From Candidatus Bathyarchaeota archaeon (GTDB taxonomy: Archaea > Thermoproteota > Bathyarchaeia > Bathyarchaeales > Bathycorpusculaceae): 64,000 nt of DNA. Shown here in pieces: positions 16,986-25,846 of this stretch (the stretch's first letter is position 1; every line of letters starts with the position of its first letter). The stretch lies in assembly GCA_023488905.1 (NCBI GenBank), contig JAMDCQ010000014.1:139199-203198 (forward strand). Reading direction: 5' to 3'. A program made the translations under genes and the position numbers. A model generated the notes under the pieces. It was not told the origin of the DNA. It saw only the letters and a list, made by a program, of their open reading frames with translations, and did not search any database.

Positions 16986-17902
16986 GTATTCGAGTTGTGT
17001 TCTTGGGAACAAGCGGCAGCGTACCCACCCTGAAGCGGAGTCTACCCTCGGTAGTGGTGCAGTGTCCGCGGGATCAGTGGATGTTTGACTGCGGCGAAAA
17101 CGTGCAAAGACAGATGATGCAGGCAAAGGTTAGCTTTCACAAGAAACTCAAAATCTTCATCACCCACCTTCATGGCGATCACGTGTTGGGTTTGCCGGGG
17201 TTGCTGCAGACGATGGCGCTTATGGAACGCAAAGAACTGGTCCAAATCTATGGTCCAGCGGGTCTCAAAAGCTTCCTCTTATGCACTAAGGAAACGCTGA
17301 ACTTCGGCTTAAACTACCCCGTTGAAGTCAGCGAAATTCCAGGCGAAGGCACAATCTGCGACACAGCCGAGTACACGGTGACAGCCTTCAAATCTAGCCA
17401 CGCCGTCGAGGGCTACGCATTTGCGTTTGAAGAGAAACCGCGACCCGGCAGGTTTTATCCCAAAAAAGCCGCTACCCTTGGCATCCCTGAAGGCGAGTTG
17501 TGGTCTAAGCTACAGAGCGGAAAAACAGTCAAAGCCCCCAACGGCAAAACCGTGAAGCCAACCGACGTCATGGGGCCAATGCGGTTAGGCAGAAAAATCG
17601 TCTATACAGGCGACACAAAACCCTTCGAAGGCTTCGCCAAACACGCCAAAGGCGCGGATTTGGTTATTCATGACTGCACCTTCGACGACTCGCTAGCCGA
17701 AAAAGCATGGAAGGATGGGCATTCGACTCCGACTCAGGCGGCGACTCAGGCTAAAGCGGCAGGCGCAAAACTCCTCGTGCTCTCACACATAAGCGCAAGG
17801 TACCCCGACGCCGCAGCGCTCCTGGAGCAAGCAAAAAAAGTGTTCCCCAAAACGGTGTTGGCTGAGGATTTCTTGGAGCTTGAGTTGCCCCTAAACGAGT
17901 AA
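16982..17902 (+). CDS. rnz: Ribonuclease Z
   Basis: A 306-residue metallo-beta-lactamase fold endonuclease that trims the 3' trailer of pre-tRNA. The signature THLHGDHVLGLPGLLQTMAL lies near residue 60, with further metal ligands in FKSSHAVEGYAF, VYTGDTKPFEGFAK and VLSHISARYPD. A flexible-arm region (RPGRFYPKKAATLGIPEGE) is the exosite of the short RNase Z form. The start overlaps the upstream methyltransferase stop. Its 3' end overlaps the convergent isomerase gene by 12 bp. Confidence 0.95.
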   Translation: MSIRVVFLGTSGSVPTLKRSLPSVVVQCPRDQWMFDCGENVQRQMMQAKVSFHKKLKIFITHLHGDHVLGLPGLLQTMALMERKELVQIYGPAGLKSFLLCTKETLNFGLNYPVEVSEIPGEGTICDTAEYTVTAFKSSHAVEGYAFAFEEKPRPGRFYPKKAATLGIPEGELWSKLQSGKTVKAPNGKTVKPTDVMGPMRLGRKIVYTGDTKPFEGFAKHAKGADLVIHDCTFDDSLAEKAWKDGHSTPTQAATQAKAAGAKLLVLSHISARYPDAAALLEQAKKVFPKTVLAEDFLELELPLNE

Positions 17903-18673
17903 CTCCTTGAGTTTAACGATGCTCTCTGGCACTTTACGCATGGATTCGACGACCACGGTTTTGTCGTACCCAATTTTCTTTAGAGACTCCGCAAACTGCC
18001 TATAGTCGATGTTGCCGTCTTCGACGCCGTTGTGTTGGTCGTCGGTTCCGTCGTTGTTGCTGGCGTGTATGTGGACGATTTTGTCTGCGAGTTGGTTGAT
18101 GAAGGGCTGGATTTGCGCTTCCAAGTTGGCGTGTCCAAGGTCCAGTGTTATTCCGATGGGCAGGTTGGTTTCTTTGTAGAGGCGCATGAACTCGGCGGGG
18201 GTGCTCATCAAAAACCAGTACTTGTTGGGCAAATTCTCCAGCGCCAAATTCAAGCCGTACTCTTCCGCCTCTTTGTAGAGTTCCTCTACGCTGTGGCACA
18301 TGGTTTTGAAGTCAGCGTCAGGATAAAATTGCCCGATGCCTGTGCGTTGGGCGGGGTGGAAAACCCACATTTTCGCGTCAATTGCGTTGGCGTTTGCTAG
18401 AGACTGCTTGAGGCGTTTCATGGAGGCATCCAGCATGGGTTTTGCTGGGGCGCCGATGTTGATGTCAGCGAATGGTGCATGCAGCGAGTAGGTTAAGCCG
18501 TAGGATTTGGCGGCTTCGCGGAGTTGGGTGATGCGGGTTTTGTTGAGGTCGTGGGTGCCGTCATCTAGGATTTCGATGTAGCGGGTGTTCATGGTGCCTA
18601 AGCGTTTTATCATGCGGTTGAAGGGTTCGCCTAGACAGTAGAGCATTGAAACGCCAACTTTCGCTTTAGCCAT
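17891..18673 (-). CDS. Sugar phosphate isomerase/epimerase-like TIM barrel
   Basis: A 260-residue AP-endonuclease-2 / xylose-isomerase-like barrel. Metal-site positions are visible: YSLHAPFADINIG, WVFHPAQRTG, LALENLP (Glu), GITLDLGHANLE, HIHASNNDG and VVVESMRK (Glu). The set fits a divalent-metal isomerase or epimerase more than a DNA repair enzyme, but endonuclease IV relatives share the fold. It is monocistronic and convergent with rnz. Confidence 0.8.
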   Translation of the reverse strand: MAKAKVGVSMLYCLGEPFNRMIKRLGTMNTRYIEILDDGTHDLNKTRITQLREAAKSYGLTYSLHAPFADINIGAPAKPMLDASMKRLKQSLANANAIDAKMWVFHPAQRTGIGQFYPDADFKTMCHSVEELYKEAEEYGLNLALENLPNKYWFLMSTPAEFMRLYKETNLPIGITLDLGHANLEAQIQPFINQLADKIVHIHASNNDGTDDQHNGVEDGNIDYRQFAESLKKIGYDKTVVVESMRKVPESIVKLKELLV

Positions 18674-18819
18674 ATCGGTTCCTCCGTTAGGTGGAGTGGT
18701 TTTGGTTAAGAGCTAAACCCGCCTAAATAAGTTCCTCAAAAAAGAGGCCCTGCCTATTAGAAGGTAATACTCATTTTTTCTCTCCTGTAAATTCGTTATG
18801 GAAACAGGGGTCTTCCAAA

Positions 18820-19329
18820 CTAAGCACGAGAACCTTCCGCCGCTCGGGTTGTCTTGTACTGCAACTGCCTCAAACCCAGCGCCAACTCTGCAAACTCCTT
18901 CACCGTCGTATAGCGGAAATCCCACGTCGGCGCACCATACCGCAGCCCACTGCACGTGGTATCAGCGTAAACGTAGAGACGATGCCCCATGTAGTCAAAT
19001 GCCGCCTGCTTCTCTTCGCCATATTTGGGTTCAGCGAGAACTTTAAACGGCCAGATTTTGCATGCCTCAGGCTTCATATTCTGCAACGCACAGAAGTAGT
19101 TGTGTGATTTGTTGCAAAGGAAAGCGCAGCTGCCGTCGCTGCAGCGTTTGATGTAGAATCGATCTAGCCCAGCCACTGTGGTTTCGGAGCCAAACGTCTT
19201 GGTTAGCTGCAGCCACTCGGGGAAGCCTAAGACTACGCTGTAGAGTTTGCAGCAGTAACCGCAGGCTCTGCAATGCCAATCCGCAACGTTTTGCCATGGA
19301 ACAAACTGCACTTCAAACCACGCCCTCAC
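18820..19329 (-). CDS. YkgJ-type Cys-cluster (metal-chelating) protein
   Basis: A 169-residue protein of the putative zinc- or iron-chelating family. Near the N-terminus is WHCRACGYCCKLYSVVLG, then the middle has CSDGSCAFLCNKSHNYFCAL and CKIWPFKVL, the conserved Cys ladder of this family, probably ligating an Fe-S cluster or zinc. The C-terminal 40 residues are more variable. No signal peptide. It is a single gene on the minus strand; the exact role of the family is not established. Confidence 0.8.
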   Translation of the reverse strand: MRAWFEVQFVPWQNVADWHCRACGYCCKLYSVVLGFPEWLQLTKTFGSETTVAGLDRFYIKRCSDGSCAFLCNKSHNYFCALQNMKPEACKIWPFKVLAEPKYGEEKQAAFDYMGHRLYVYADTTCSGLRYGAPTWDFRYTTVKEFAELALGLRQLQYKTTRAAEGSRA

Positions 19330-19397
19330 ACATGGAGGGGTTAGTTAAAATATTTTCTTAGAGCCGAGGAACAATCAGCATTGGTTGAGTGGGCATA

Positions 19398-19503
19398 TTT
19401 GGCGCCTAATATCCAACCTATGCAGGGCACCTATAGAGGGGATAGCGCCACACCAACATTTTGGAGTATATTAGGATATCTATGCAGAAACCTATAGTGG
19501 GAG
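19398..19503 (+). repeat. R3 repeat, two units with hairpin
   Basis: Two direct units share CTATGCAG-(GGC or AA)-ACCTATAG-(A/T)GGG (19418-19440 and 19480-19501). The first is enclosed by the inverted arms TGGCGC and GCGCCA, the second preceded by TATTAGGATAT. A third unit lies at 53791-53812. It sits between two minus-strand genes, just 3' of the lysine-methyltransferase-like gene. Confidence 0.6.
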
Positions 19504-19504
19504 G

Positions 19505-19981
19505 CTACTTTTTTCTGTACAAGTAAACCGTGTGCGACGGGTAACCCAGTTTGGGGTTTTCGCAGTAAGTCTCCATCTTTTCATGATGCCAACCAACAAT
19601 CTCATAATCATGCGAGACGACGCGGGCGCCCTTTTTGAGGTCCCGCTCCAACTTCGGCTTAACCTTCTCGTTAGCGCTTGTAGTCAAATACAGATAGACG
19701 ACGTCTGCCGAAGTCAAGTTTACCGTGAACATGTCAGTGTTTAGGATTGTTACTTTGTCGTCTAATCCGCTTTCATGGATGGTGCCCAAGGCTTTTTTGG
19801 CTAAATCCTCGCGCAACTCGATGCCGACGCCGCGTGCCCCAAAAGTTTTCGCCGCCATAATCACCGTTCGCCCATCACCTGCGCCGAGGTCAAAGAGGAC
19901 TTCACCCGACTTCAAATCTGCCAGCTTAAGCATATACTCTACCACGCAGTTTGGGCTTGGAACAAACGGAGCGATAAACAC
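19505..19981 (-). CDS. Protein-lysine methyltransferase, aKMT/DOT1-like
   Basis: A 158-residue class I SAM methyltransferase. It matches the small archaeal lysine methyltransferase aKMT of Sulfolobales in length and layout: FVPSPNCVVEYMLKLADL, SAM motif I DLGAGDGRTVIMAAK near residue 33, GVGIELREDLAKKA, the central VVYLYLTTSANEKVKPKLER and the C-terminal GARVVSHDYEIVGWH ending in TVYLY. aKMT broadly methylates lysines on chromatin and other proteins. Family membership is judged from remembered sequence, so a related small-molecule methyltransferase cannot be excluded. Confidence 0.75.
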   Translation of the reverse strand: MFIAPFVPSPNCVVEYMLKLADLKSGEVLFDLGAGDGRTVIMAAKTFGARGVGIELREDLAKKALGTIHESGLDDKVTILNTDMFTVNLTSADVVYLYLTTSANEKVKPKLERDLKKGARVVSHDYEIVGWHHEKMETYCENPKLGYPSHTVYLYRKK

Positions 19982-20007
19982 TCAAAATCCACCCTTTTAG
20001 CTTACTG

Positions 20008-20334
20008 TTAGGCTACGTAAGCGTCTTTTTTGCTTTGCGGTCTTCTTGCTTCCCCGCATTTCACGCAGCTCTGAGCGCATAGGTCAAGGTATTTCTCTTC
20101 TTCTTTAGAGCCGACTGCCTTTGCAGCCTTAGCGCACAGTTCGCTGGGTTCGCCGCAGCCTTCTTCTTTGCAGAGACCTGAGATGTATTGGCAGATTTCT
20201 TGCACATCCTTCGGCTCCAAAACCGCCCTGTTGGTACGAACCAACAAGCAAAGTTCCCGTGCCATTACGCAGGTTTTGACGAATTTGATGCGTTCTAAAA
20301 CTTCTTTGCGCAGGTTTTTTCGGCTTATCTCCAT
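20008..20334 (-). CDS. Conserved Cys-rich small protein
   Basis: A 108-residue helical protein. The ATG at 20334 (MEISRKNLRKEVL) is preferred over one 12 codons upstream because GGAG precedes it. Ten or so cysteines include CQYISGLCKEEGCGEPSELC and CAQSCVKCGE, which suggests metal binding or a four-helix Cys-rich bundle like ferritin-like copper-storage proteins. No export signal. It lies between the lysine-methyltransferase-like gene and the Lhr helicase on the same strand. Function unknown. Confidence 0.65.
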   Translation of the reverse strand: MEISRKNLRKEVLERIKFVKTCVMARELCLLVRTNRAVLEPKDVQEICQYISGLCKEEGCGEPSELCAKAAKAVGSKEEEKYLDLCAQSCVKCGEARRPQSKKDAYVA

Positions 20335-20444
20335 TATAGGGTCTCCTAAGATTAGTGCACAAGCGAACAATCACCATTAGATGACTCTTCACTTAAAAAG
20401 ATGATGTTCAATAAGTGAATCGCCCTAAATCGAACAACAAATCA

Positions 20445-23414
20445 TTACCTAAACCGCCTGCTTAAGGATTTACGTTCAGCTTCCAAGACAAGCTCATAGA
20501 AACAGTCCGACAGCGTAGGCTCCTTCTCCAATACGCCAGCCACGTCGGCAGCTGAAACCCGCCGTGCGCTTAGCGCCACCGCAGCCGGCTTACCATAGCG
20601 CTCAATTAAATCGGCGGTTTGTTTGGCGTGGCTACGCATTTTTTCCTCATCTTTGGCTAGATGCTCCCCTTTTTTCTCTATGAGACCCGCGGCTTTTTCT
20701 TCTTCAACCTTTAAAAGCCCAATCGCAGATGAGCCGCACCGTGGGCATTTGGGTTTGTCGGGGAGGTCTTTTATGCGTATCATTTCCATGTAGTCCCAGC
20801 AGGCTGTGCATACAAAGTTGCCTGTCTCGTTGAGCAACCGTGCCTTAGCAGATTCAACCAGCACCGCCCGCATCTTCTCAGGCGGAATCAAATCAGTCTT
20901 CATACTCACCCGCTCAATGCCTACACGCGCCACTGGAGTCGGGTTGCCGCCAGTCTCAACCACCTGCAACCGCACATCACCACTGCGTAGCCTCCCAAGA
21001 ACCATAACCAAACCGTCAGCGTCGAGGTCTTTGGTGAAGACTTCTTTGAGGCCTTCCTCGTAGATGGGGGTGCCTTCGAAGCTTGAGATCAGTTTCTGTA
21101 GGCTGACGTTGCTAAAGTCTGCCCATTTCTTGAGTGCACCGAAGCGTCTGGCGACTTGGATGACGCGGCGCTTGAATAAGCCCGTTTTAACCGTTGAGAG
21201 CGTAAGAGTGCTGCGAATGGCGGGTTCAGGCATGTCTTTGATTTCTTTCAGCACCTCAACAAGGCGCTCTGCGCTCATGGTGCCCATGGTCTGGACAAAG
21301 ATGCGGTAAGGGTCATGCTGAACCACAATGCCGCGTCCAAGCTTATCAGACAGCACCTGCCCAAGCAACTGCGCTAAAGCGCGGTTTGTCAGGGAGCCGA
21401 AGTTTGAGTGTATGATGATGAATTCGCTCCAGTCCTCAACTACGATGCGGTGGGGTGTTGGTACTGGGAAGCCGTTTTGCGCCTGCTCTGCGGTTTCAGC
21501 CAAAGCATTCAAAATGTTCTCGGCATCGGCCGGGTAACGCTCAGCGAGAAGCACACTGATTTGCTGGGGCGAAGCGCCTCGGTGGGTTTGTTCTTCGACA
21601 ACCCCGCGTATTTCCGCCACTTCTTGAGCAACTTCGTAGGGCACGGGGATTTCTTCACCTATCCAACTCGGAATCGAACCAGTGGGGTCGTCAACTGGTC
21701 GCACGTAGACTTTGTCTTCGGTGGCGTGGATGATTTGCCATGGGCTACCTCGGATGATAAATTTGGTTCCGGGTTTACCGTACTCCGCCATGAAAGCCTC
21801 ATCCAAAACGCCGATAGAGGACTCAGTGGATTGGTCGATTACTAGAAACTGTTTTTCCTCAGGAATCATCGACAAATTATCAAAATAATACTCAAAAAGT
21901 GCCTTTGTACGCTGGGGCCTCAGAACAACCTGATCCTCAAAGGACGCCCAAGCTAAACGTGGAAACCGCTGATGCATGTTCTTGATGATTTTCTCTACGT
22001 CAGCTATGGTTAGGTTTTGGAAGGGCGCAGCTTTTTGGCAGATGTCGAGGATTTCTTTGAATGTCAGGCGCCGATTTTTGAGGAGCAGCCCGGCGATTTG
22101 GTGGGCTAAAACGTCGTAGGGTTTGTCGGCTACTGTGATGGGTTCAAGCTTCTCGTCCAATGCGCGACGTGCAATCGCAAGGGCTTCAAGCGTGTCGTCG
22201 GAGTCCATGCCTATGATTAAGCCTTCGGAGAGGTATCCATAAGTGTGGCCTGCCCTGCCGACCCGCTGGATGAGCCGCGAAACCTGCCTTGGACTCATGT
22301 ATTGGATGACTAGGTCTATGTGGCCGATGTCTATGCCGAGTTCGAGGCTGCTGGTGGCGATTAGGCCTTTGAGTGCGCCTTTTTTGAGGCCTGTTTCGGC
22401 TGCTATACGTGAAGGCTTCGCCAGCGAGCCATGGTGAATTGAGATGGGAAAATCCACGTCCCATACCTTGAAGCGGGACGCTAAAACCTCAGAGATTGAG
22501 CGGGTGTTAGTGAATAGGAGTACGGATTTGCGTTTGGTCATGTAGTCTCGGATAATCCGCAATCTCGCGGCTACTTCGGGGTGTGTGAAGATTTTGCCTG
22601 CAAACCTCACATCCTCTTCCGTGGGCTTTGGATAAATCACCTGTAGCTTTACCATTTTGGCGACTGAAACCCGCACGATTTCGACGGGCCGCTGGCTTCC
22701 GACGAGGAACTGGGCGACTTTTTCTGGGCTGCCCACCGTTGCGGATAAACCGATCATCTGGAACTCTTTGCCGATTAACCCTCTGACCCGCTCCAGCGCC
22801 AACGACAACTGGCTTCCGCGTTTACTGTCCGCTAACTCGTGCACTTCATCGATGACTACCCACTTGAGGCTCTGCAGATGCTGGCGTAGCAGCCACCCAG
22901 AAAGTATAGCTTGAAGCGTCTCAGGTGTGGTGATTAGGATGTCGGGTGGGCATTGGCTTTGCCGTGTGCGCTCTTTCTGTTCTGTGTCTCCGTGCCGGAC
23001 GGCGAGTTTAATGTCGAGGTTGTTGCACCACCACTGCAGCCGCTCAAGCAAATCCCGATTGAGCGCCCTCAGCGGCGTGATATAGAGGACTTTTATGCCA
23101 GGTGTTTTGGGCTGTTGCATAAGCAAGCTTAGCACTGGTAGGAAGGCGGCTTCGGTTTTCCCCGTTGCCGTCGGCGAGATAAGCAGGACGTTTTTGCCTT
23201 CGAGGATTTTGGGGATGACTTTTTCTTGGGGTTCGGTGGGTTTAGAGAAGCCTCGCTGCTCAATTAGCCTTCGCACTGGCTTGACAAGCATTTCAAAAGC
23301 GTTCTCTGAGTTGGCTTGCAATACAAAGTGAACCTCGGATTGATTGAAAAATAACTTTGCTGTGCTGTAAAAAACGTTGCGCCCAATTTTTGGGGTATGC
23401 AGGGGTGAGGGCAT
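20445..23414 (-). CDS. Lhr-type ATP-dependent helicase
   Basis: A 989-residue superfamily 2 helicase of the archaeal Lhr group, a DNA or RNA-DNA translocase implicated in repair and recombination. Motifs in order: Q-like FSKPTEPQEKVIP, Walker A SPTATGKTEAAF, DEVHELADSKRG, GLSATVGSPEKVA, LLFTNTRS, and VSRLIQRVGRAGH. Winged-helix and Lhr-specific domains follow, then a late zinc ribbon (CTACWDY and CPRCGSS). The start is uncertain: ATG 23414 adds about 33 residues not usual in the family, and a TTG shortly before NSENAFEMLVKPVRRLI is an alternative. The gene is single. Confidence 0.9.
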   Translation of the reverse strand: MPSPLHTPKIGRNVFYSTAKLFFNQSEVHFVLQANSENAFEMLVKPVRRLIEQRGFSKPTEPQEKVIPKILEGKNVLLISPTATGKTEAAFLPVLSLLMQQPKTPGIKVLYITPLRALNRDLLERLQWWCNNLDIKLAVRHGDTEQKERTRQSQCPPDILITTPETLQAILSGWLLRQHLQSLKWVVIDEVHELADSKRGSQLSLALERVRGLIGKEFQMIGLSATVGSPEKVAQFLVGSQRPVEIVRVSVAKMVKLQVIYPKPTEEDVRFAGKIFTHPEVAARLRIIRDYMTKRKSVLLFTNTRSISEVLASRFKVWDVDFPISIHHGSLAKPSRIAAETGLKKGALKGLIATSSLELGIDIGHIDLVIQYMSPRQVSRLIQRVGRAGHTYGYLSEGLIIGMDSDDTLEALAIARRALDEKLEPITVADKPYDVLAHQIAGLLLKNRRLTFKEILDICQKAAPFQNLTIADVEKIIKNMHQRFPRLAWASFEDQVVLRPQRTKALFEYYFDNLSMIPEEKQFLVIDQSTESSIGVLDEAFMAEYGKPGTKFIIRGSPWQIIHATEDKVYVRPVDDPTGSIPSWIGEEIPVPYEVAQEVAEIRGVVEEQTHRGASPQQISVLLAERYPADAENILNALAETAEQAQNGFPVPTPHRIVVEDWSEFIIIHSNFGSLTNRALAQLLGQVLSDKLGRGIVVQHDPYRIFVQTMGTMSAERLVEVLKEIKDMPEPAIRSTLTLSTVKTGLFKRRVIQVARRFGALKKWADFSNVSLQKLISSFEGTPIYEEGLKEVFTKDLDADGLVMVLGRLRSGDVRLQVVETGGNPTPVARVGIERVSMKTDLIPPEKMRAVLVESAKARLLNETGNFVCTACWDYMEMIRIKDLPDKPKCPRCGSSAIGLLKVEEEKAAGLIEKKGEHLAKDEEKMRSHAKQTADLIERYGKPAAVALSARRVSAADVAGVLEKEPTLSDCFYELVLEAERKSLSRRFR

Positions 23415-23572
23415 TTTGCTGTTTAGGGGTTGGCGTTTTTTGGTGTTTTCTTGATGAATCTACATGGAGGAAAATGTTGGTTTCTACATTTCCTTTCCCA
23501 TGTTTCCATGACATTGACATGAAACTGTATAATCTCCATGTTTACGCAGAGAATATCTATGGGAACACTATG

Positions 23573-23586
23573 GAAACTTTTTTATC
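23573..23586 (+). promoter_or_regulatory. Promoter of the Cren7-like gene
   Basis: GAAACTTTTTTATCC provides a BRE-like purine stretch and a TATA-like box about 50 bp before the start codon. The leader carries CTGGAGGA, a strong ribosome binding site ten bases from the ATG. Confidence 0.5.
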
Positions 23587-23633
23587 CAATCAGCCGAAAA
23601 GCATCAAAGCGATAAACTGGAGGAAAATTGTAA

Positions 23634-23804
23634 ATGGCTAAATGTCCAAAATGCTCAACTGAAGTTTCAAAACCAAAAAAGACATGGAAAATGGCAGGCC
23701 GCCCAGATAAAGCTGGAAAACGCATGCAACTAGAAATCGGCCTCTACGAATGCTCCAAATGCGGCAACGTATTCCGCGAAGTATTAAGCAAAAAGAAAGT
23801 TTAA
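23634..23804 (+). CDS. Cren7-like small basic zinc-ribbon protein
   Basis: A 56-residue protein with two zinc knuckles, CPKC at residues 4-7 and CSKC at 40-43, flanking a basic core containing KTWKMAGRPDKAGKR, QLEIGLYE and NVFREVL. The spacing of K-W-x-(L/M)-A, the K-G-K run, IGL(Y/F) and FR-x-(V/K)-L follows the chromatin protein Cren7, which has no cysteines. I therefore suggest a zinc-stabilised relative of the Cren7/SH3-like fold. Strong RBS and promoter fit an abundant DNA- or RNA-binding protein. Homology is inferred from the pattern only. Confidence 0.7.
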   Translation: MAKCPKCSTEVSKPKKTWKMAGRPDKAGKRMQLEIGLYECSKCGNVFREVLSKKKV

Positions 23805-23896
23805 ACAACCACAGTGCTCAAGTTTGAGCACTCACTTTTTATTTTTTTAGAAGCGGTAGTTTTAAAGCCATCCAATTCTAGAGAGCTATCTGCTCG

Positions 23897-24592
23897 GTGA
23901 AGACACAATTGACACGCTACCCCAAAATTCTACAAAAAGACTACGTAAAAGCCGCAGTCACCATCGGTTTGATGGCAGCGATAGTTCTGGGGTTCTATTT
24001 TGGGTTAGCGGTGGCGCTTGGAACGTCGGTTCCGCTGCGGGTAGTCACAAGCGGGAGTATGTGCACTGCTGAGAACGGGTGCGATGGCTGGTCATGTGTC
24101 TTTGATCCGACATTGCATCGAGGGGACATTATTATAATTCAAGCTGTGAAGCCTGAAGAGTTGAATGCAAACTACCCCAACAGTGACATCATAGTCTTCC
24201 AGAAACCCAACACACGCGAGAACCCCGATGAAACCCCCGTTGTTCATCGTATCGTAGAGAAGTATCAAGTCGATGGAACTTGGTATTTCCAGACGAAAGG
24301 GGACGGCAATGATTTGAATTGGCCTGCGACGCCAGACGTTTCATATTATGATTCACATGGTAATCTTTGGTCGACTGGAGAAGGGGTACCGCAGGATCTT
24401 GTGTTGGGCAAGGTGGTTATGCGGATTCCTTACTTTGGCCACATCACTTTGATTATGCAGGGTTCTGATTTTGCGGTGCCCTTGGTTGTGTTGCTTATAG
24501 TTTTGCTTATCGTGGTGCAATTTGTCATTCCAGCGGCTAGAGCCAAAAAGAGAAAAAGAGTTGAACAAAAAAGCAAAACCGGTAAGCCATAG
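23897..24592 (+). CDS. Archaeal signal peptidase I (S26B)
   Basis: A 231-residue membrane protease that removes signal peptides from secreted proteins. Two membrane helices flank the catalytic part: about residues 12-38 and 195-218, the tail ending in a basic cytoplasmic stretch. Catalytic residues follow the archaeal/ER type: Ser in VVTSGSM (near 52), His in VVHRIVEK (near 116) and Asp in KGDGND (near 136), with no Lys general base. GTG start. It lies between the zinc protein and TBP genes, all on the plus strand. It would process the secreted proteins at 5.1, 8.0 and 39.5 kb. Confidence 0.92.
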   Translation: MKTQLTRYPKILQKDYVKAAVTIGLMAAIVLGFYFGLAVALGTSVPLRVVTSGSMCTAENGCDGWSCVFDPTLHRGDIIIIQAVKPEELNANYPNSDIIVFQKPNTRENPDETPVVHRIVEKYQVDGTWYFQTKGDGNDLNWPATPDVSYYDSHGNLWSTGEGVPQDLVLGKVVMRIPYFGHITLIMQGSDFAVPLVVLLIVLLIVVQFVIPAARAKKRKRVEQKSKTGKP

Positions 24593-24655
24593 ATGTATTT
24601 ATAAAGAAAGCTTTCGATAAATGACTATTTAGGCGGCAAAGCAAGAGGAGAAACA

Positions 24656-25216
24656 ATGCCAAAAGTTAAAGCAGCAATAAGCATCGAAAACGTGGTAGCT
24701 TCTGCAACCCTCAACCAAAAAGTTGACTTAAACGCAGTTGTCAAGGGCTACCCAGACGTTGAATACCGCCCTGAACAATTCCCCGGCTTAGTTTTCCGCT
24801 TAAAACGTCCCAAAACCGCCACCCTAATCTTCAACTCGGGCAAAATGGTCTGTACAGGTGCCAAATCAGAAAAAGAAGCCAAACGCGCCGTCATGAAAGT
24901 AATAAAGGAACTAAAGAAGGGCGGCATCATCATAATCAGCAAACCCGAACTTAAAATCCAAAACATCGTGGCTTCAGGTGGACTGGGCGGGATGATTGAC
25001 CTTGAAAAAGCTGCCTACACTATGGGACACGCGATGTATGAGCCAGAACAGTTTCCCGGTTTGATTTACCGCATGGAAGACCCCAAAGTCGTCATTTTGC
25101 TTTTTGCCAGCGGCAAACTCGTCTGCACAGGTGCCAAACATGAGCAGGATGTCTACGATGCAGTTGGGAAATTGCATGCGCTGCTGGAAGAAACCAGCCT
25201 AATTTACTACGAATAG
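24656..25216 (+). CDS. tbp: TATA-box-binding protein
   Basis: A 186-residue general transcription factor that binds and bends the TATA box and recruits TFB. Two pseudo-symmetric repeats are evident: PEQFPGLVFRLKRPKTATLI with GKMVCTGAK, and PEQFPGLIYRMEDPKVVILL with GKLVCTGAK. The usual acidic C-terminal tail is very short (ending SLIYYE). RBS AAGAGGAG precedes the ATG. It is convergent with pyrE. Confidence 0.97.
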   Translation: MPKVKAAISIENVVASATLNQKVDLNAVVKGYPDVEYRPEQFPGLVFRLKRPKTATLIFNSGKMVCTGAKSEKEAKRAVMKVIKELKKGGIIIISKPELKIQNIVASGGLGGMIDLEKAAYTMGHAMYEPEQFPGLIYRMEDPKVVILLFASGKLVCTGAKHEQDVYDAVGKLHALLEETSLIYYE

Positions 25217-25223
25217 CAATTCG

Positions 25224-25844
25224 CTATTTTTTGACTTGTTTTAGAATCGTTTTCAGGCTTTCTTTGTCGAGTGCGCCGATTTCAAAGAGCGTATTTGCTA
25301 CCTCGCTTATCTTAAGCAACGGATACAGTTTTATGCCGACTTTAGCCAAAACCTCTTTCCCGCCTTCTTCGCGATCCAAGAACACGACCGCTTCGGTTAC
25401 GACTCCGCCTTCCGCACGCACTGCCTCAGCCGCATTCTTGAGCGTCAACCCAGTCGTTAACAAGTCATCAAGCAACAGAACCCTATCGCCCGAAATCAAG
25501 ATGCCTTCAACTCGGCGTTCTCTACCATGCTGTTTGAAGTCTTTTCGGATGTAGAGGAAGGGTTTTCTTAGGTTGTAGGCAATCTGCGACGCAAACGGTA
25601 TGCCAGCTAATGGGATACCTGCGATGCGATCGAAGTTCTTGAGCCCGACTTGCTCGGTTATGTGTTGAGCGTAGAAGCTGCAGATTTCGCGGAACGCGTC
25701 GGGGAAGCTGGGAATGATACGGAGGTCGATGTAGTAGGGGCTGGCTTTGCCCGATGAAAGCTGGAAAACCCCAAATTTAACCGCGTCTAACTTGAAGAGT
25801 ATGTTAGCCATTTTGTCTTTTTTGTCAAACTTTTCATTCTTCAA
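25224..25844 (-). CDS. pyrE: Orotate phosphoribosyltransferase
   Basis: A 206-residue enzyme of UMP synthesis that joins orotate to PRPP. The PRPP loop is RVLLLDDLLTTGLTLKNAAEAV (near residue 122-143), and the N-terminal hood GVFQLSSGKASPYYIDLR and PLAGIPFASQIAY are typical. The first 11 charged residues may be dispensable, with an ATG at MANILFKLDA as an alternative start. It directly follows the metallo-hydrolase gene on the same strand, with two bases between, so the two are co-transcribed. Confidence 0.93.
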   Translation of the reverse strand: MKNEKFDKKDKMANILFKLDAVKFGVFQLSSGKASPYYIDLRIIPSFPDAFREICSFYAQHITEQVGLKNFDRIAGIPLAGIPFASQIAYNLRKPFLYIRKDFKQHGRERRVEGILISGDRVLLLDDLLTTGLTLKNAAEAVRAEGGVVTEAVVFLDREEGGKEVLAKVGIKLYPLLKISEVANTLFEIGALDKESLKTILKQVKK

Positions 25845-25846
25845 TT

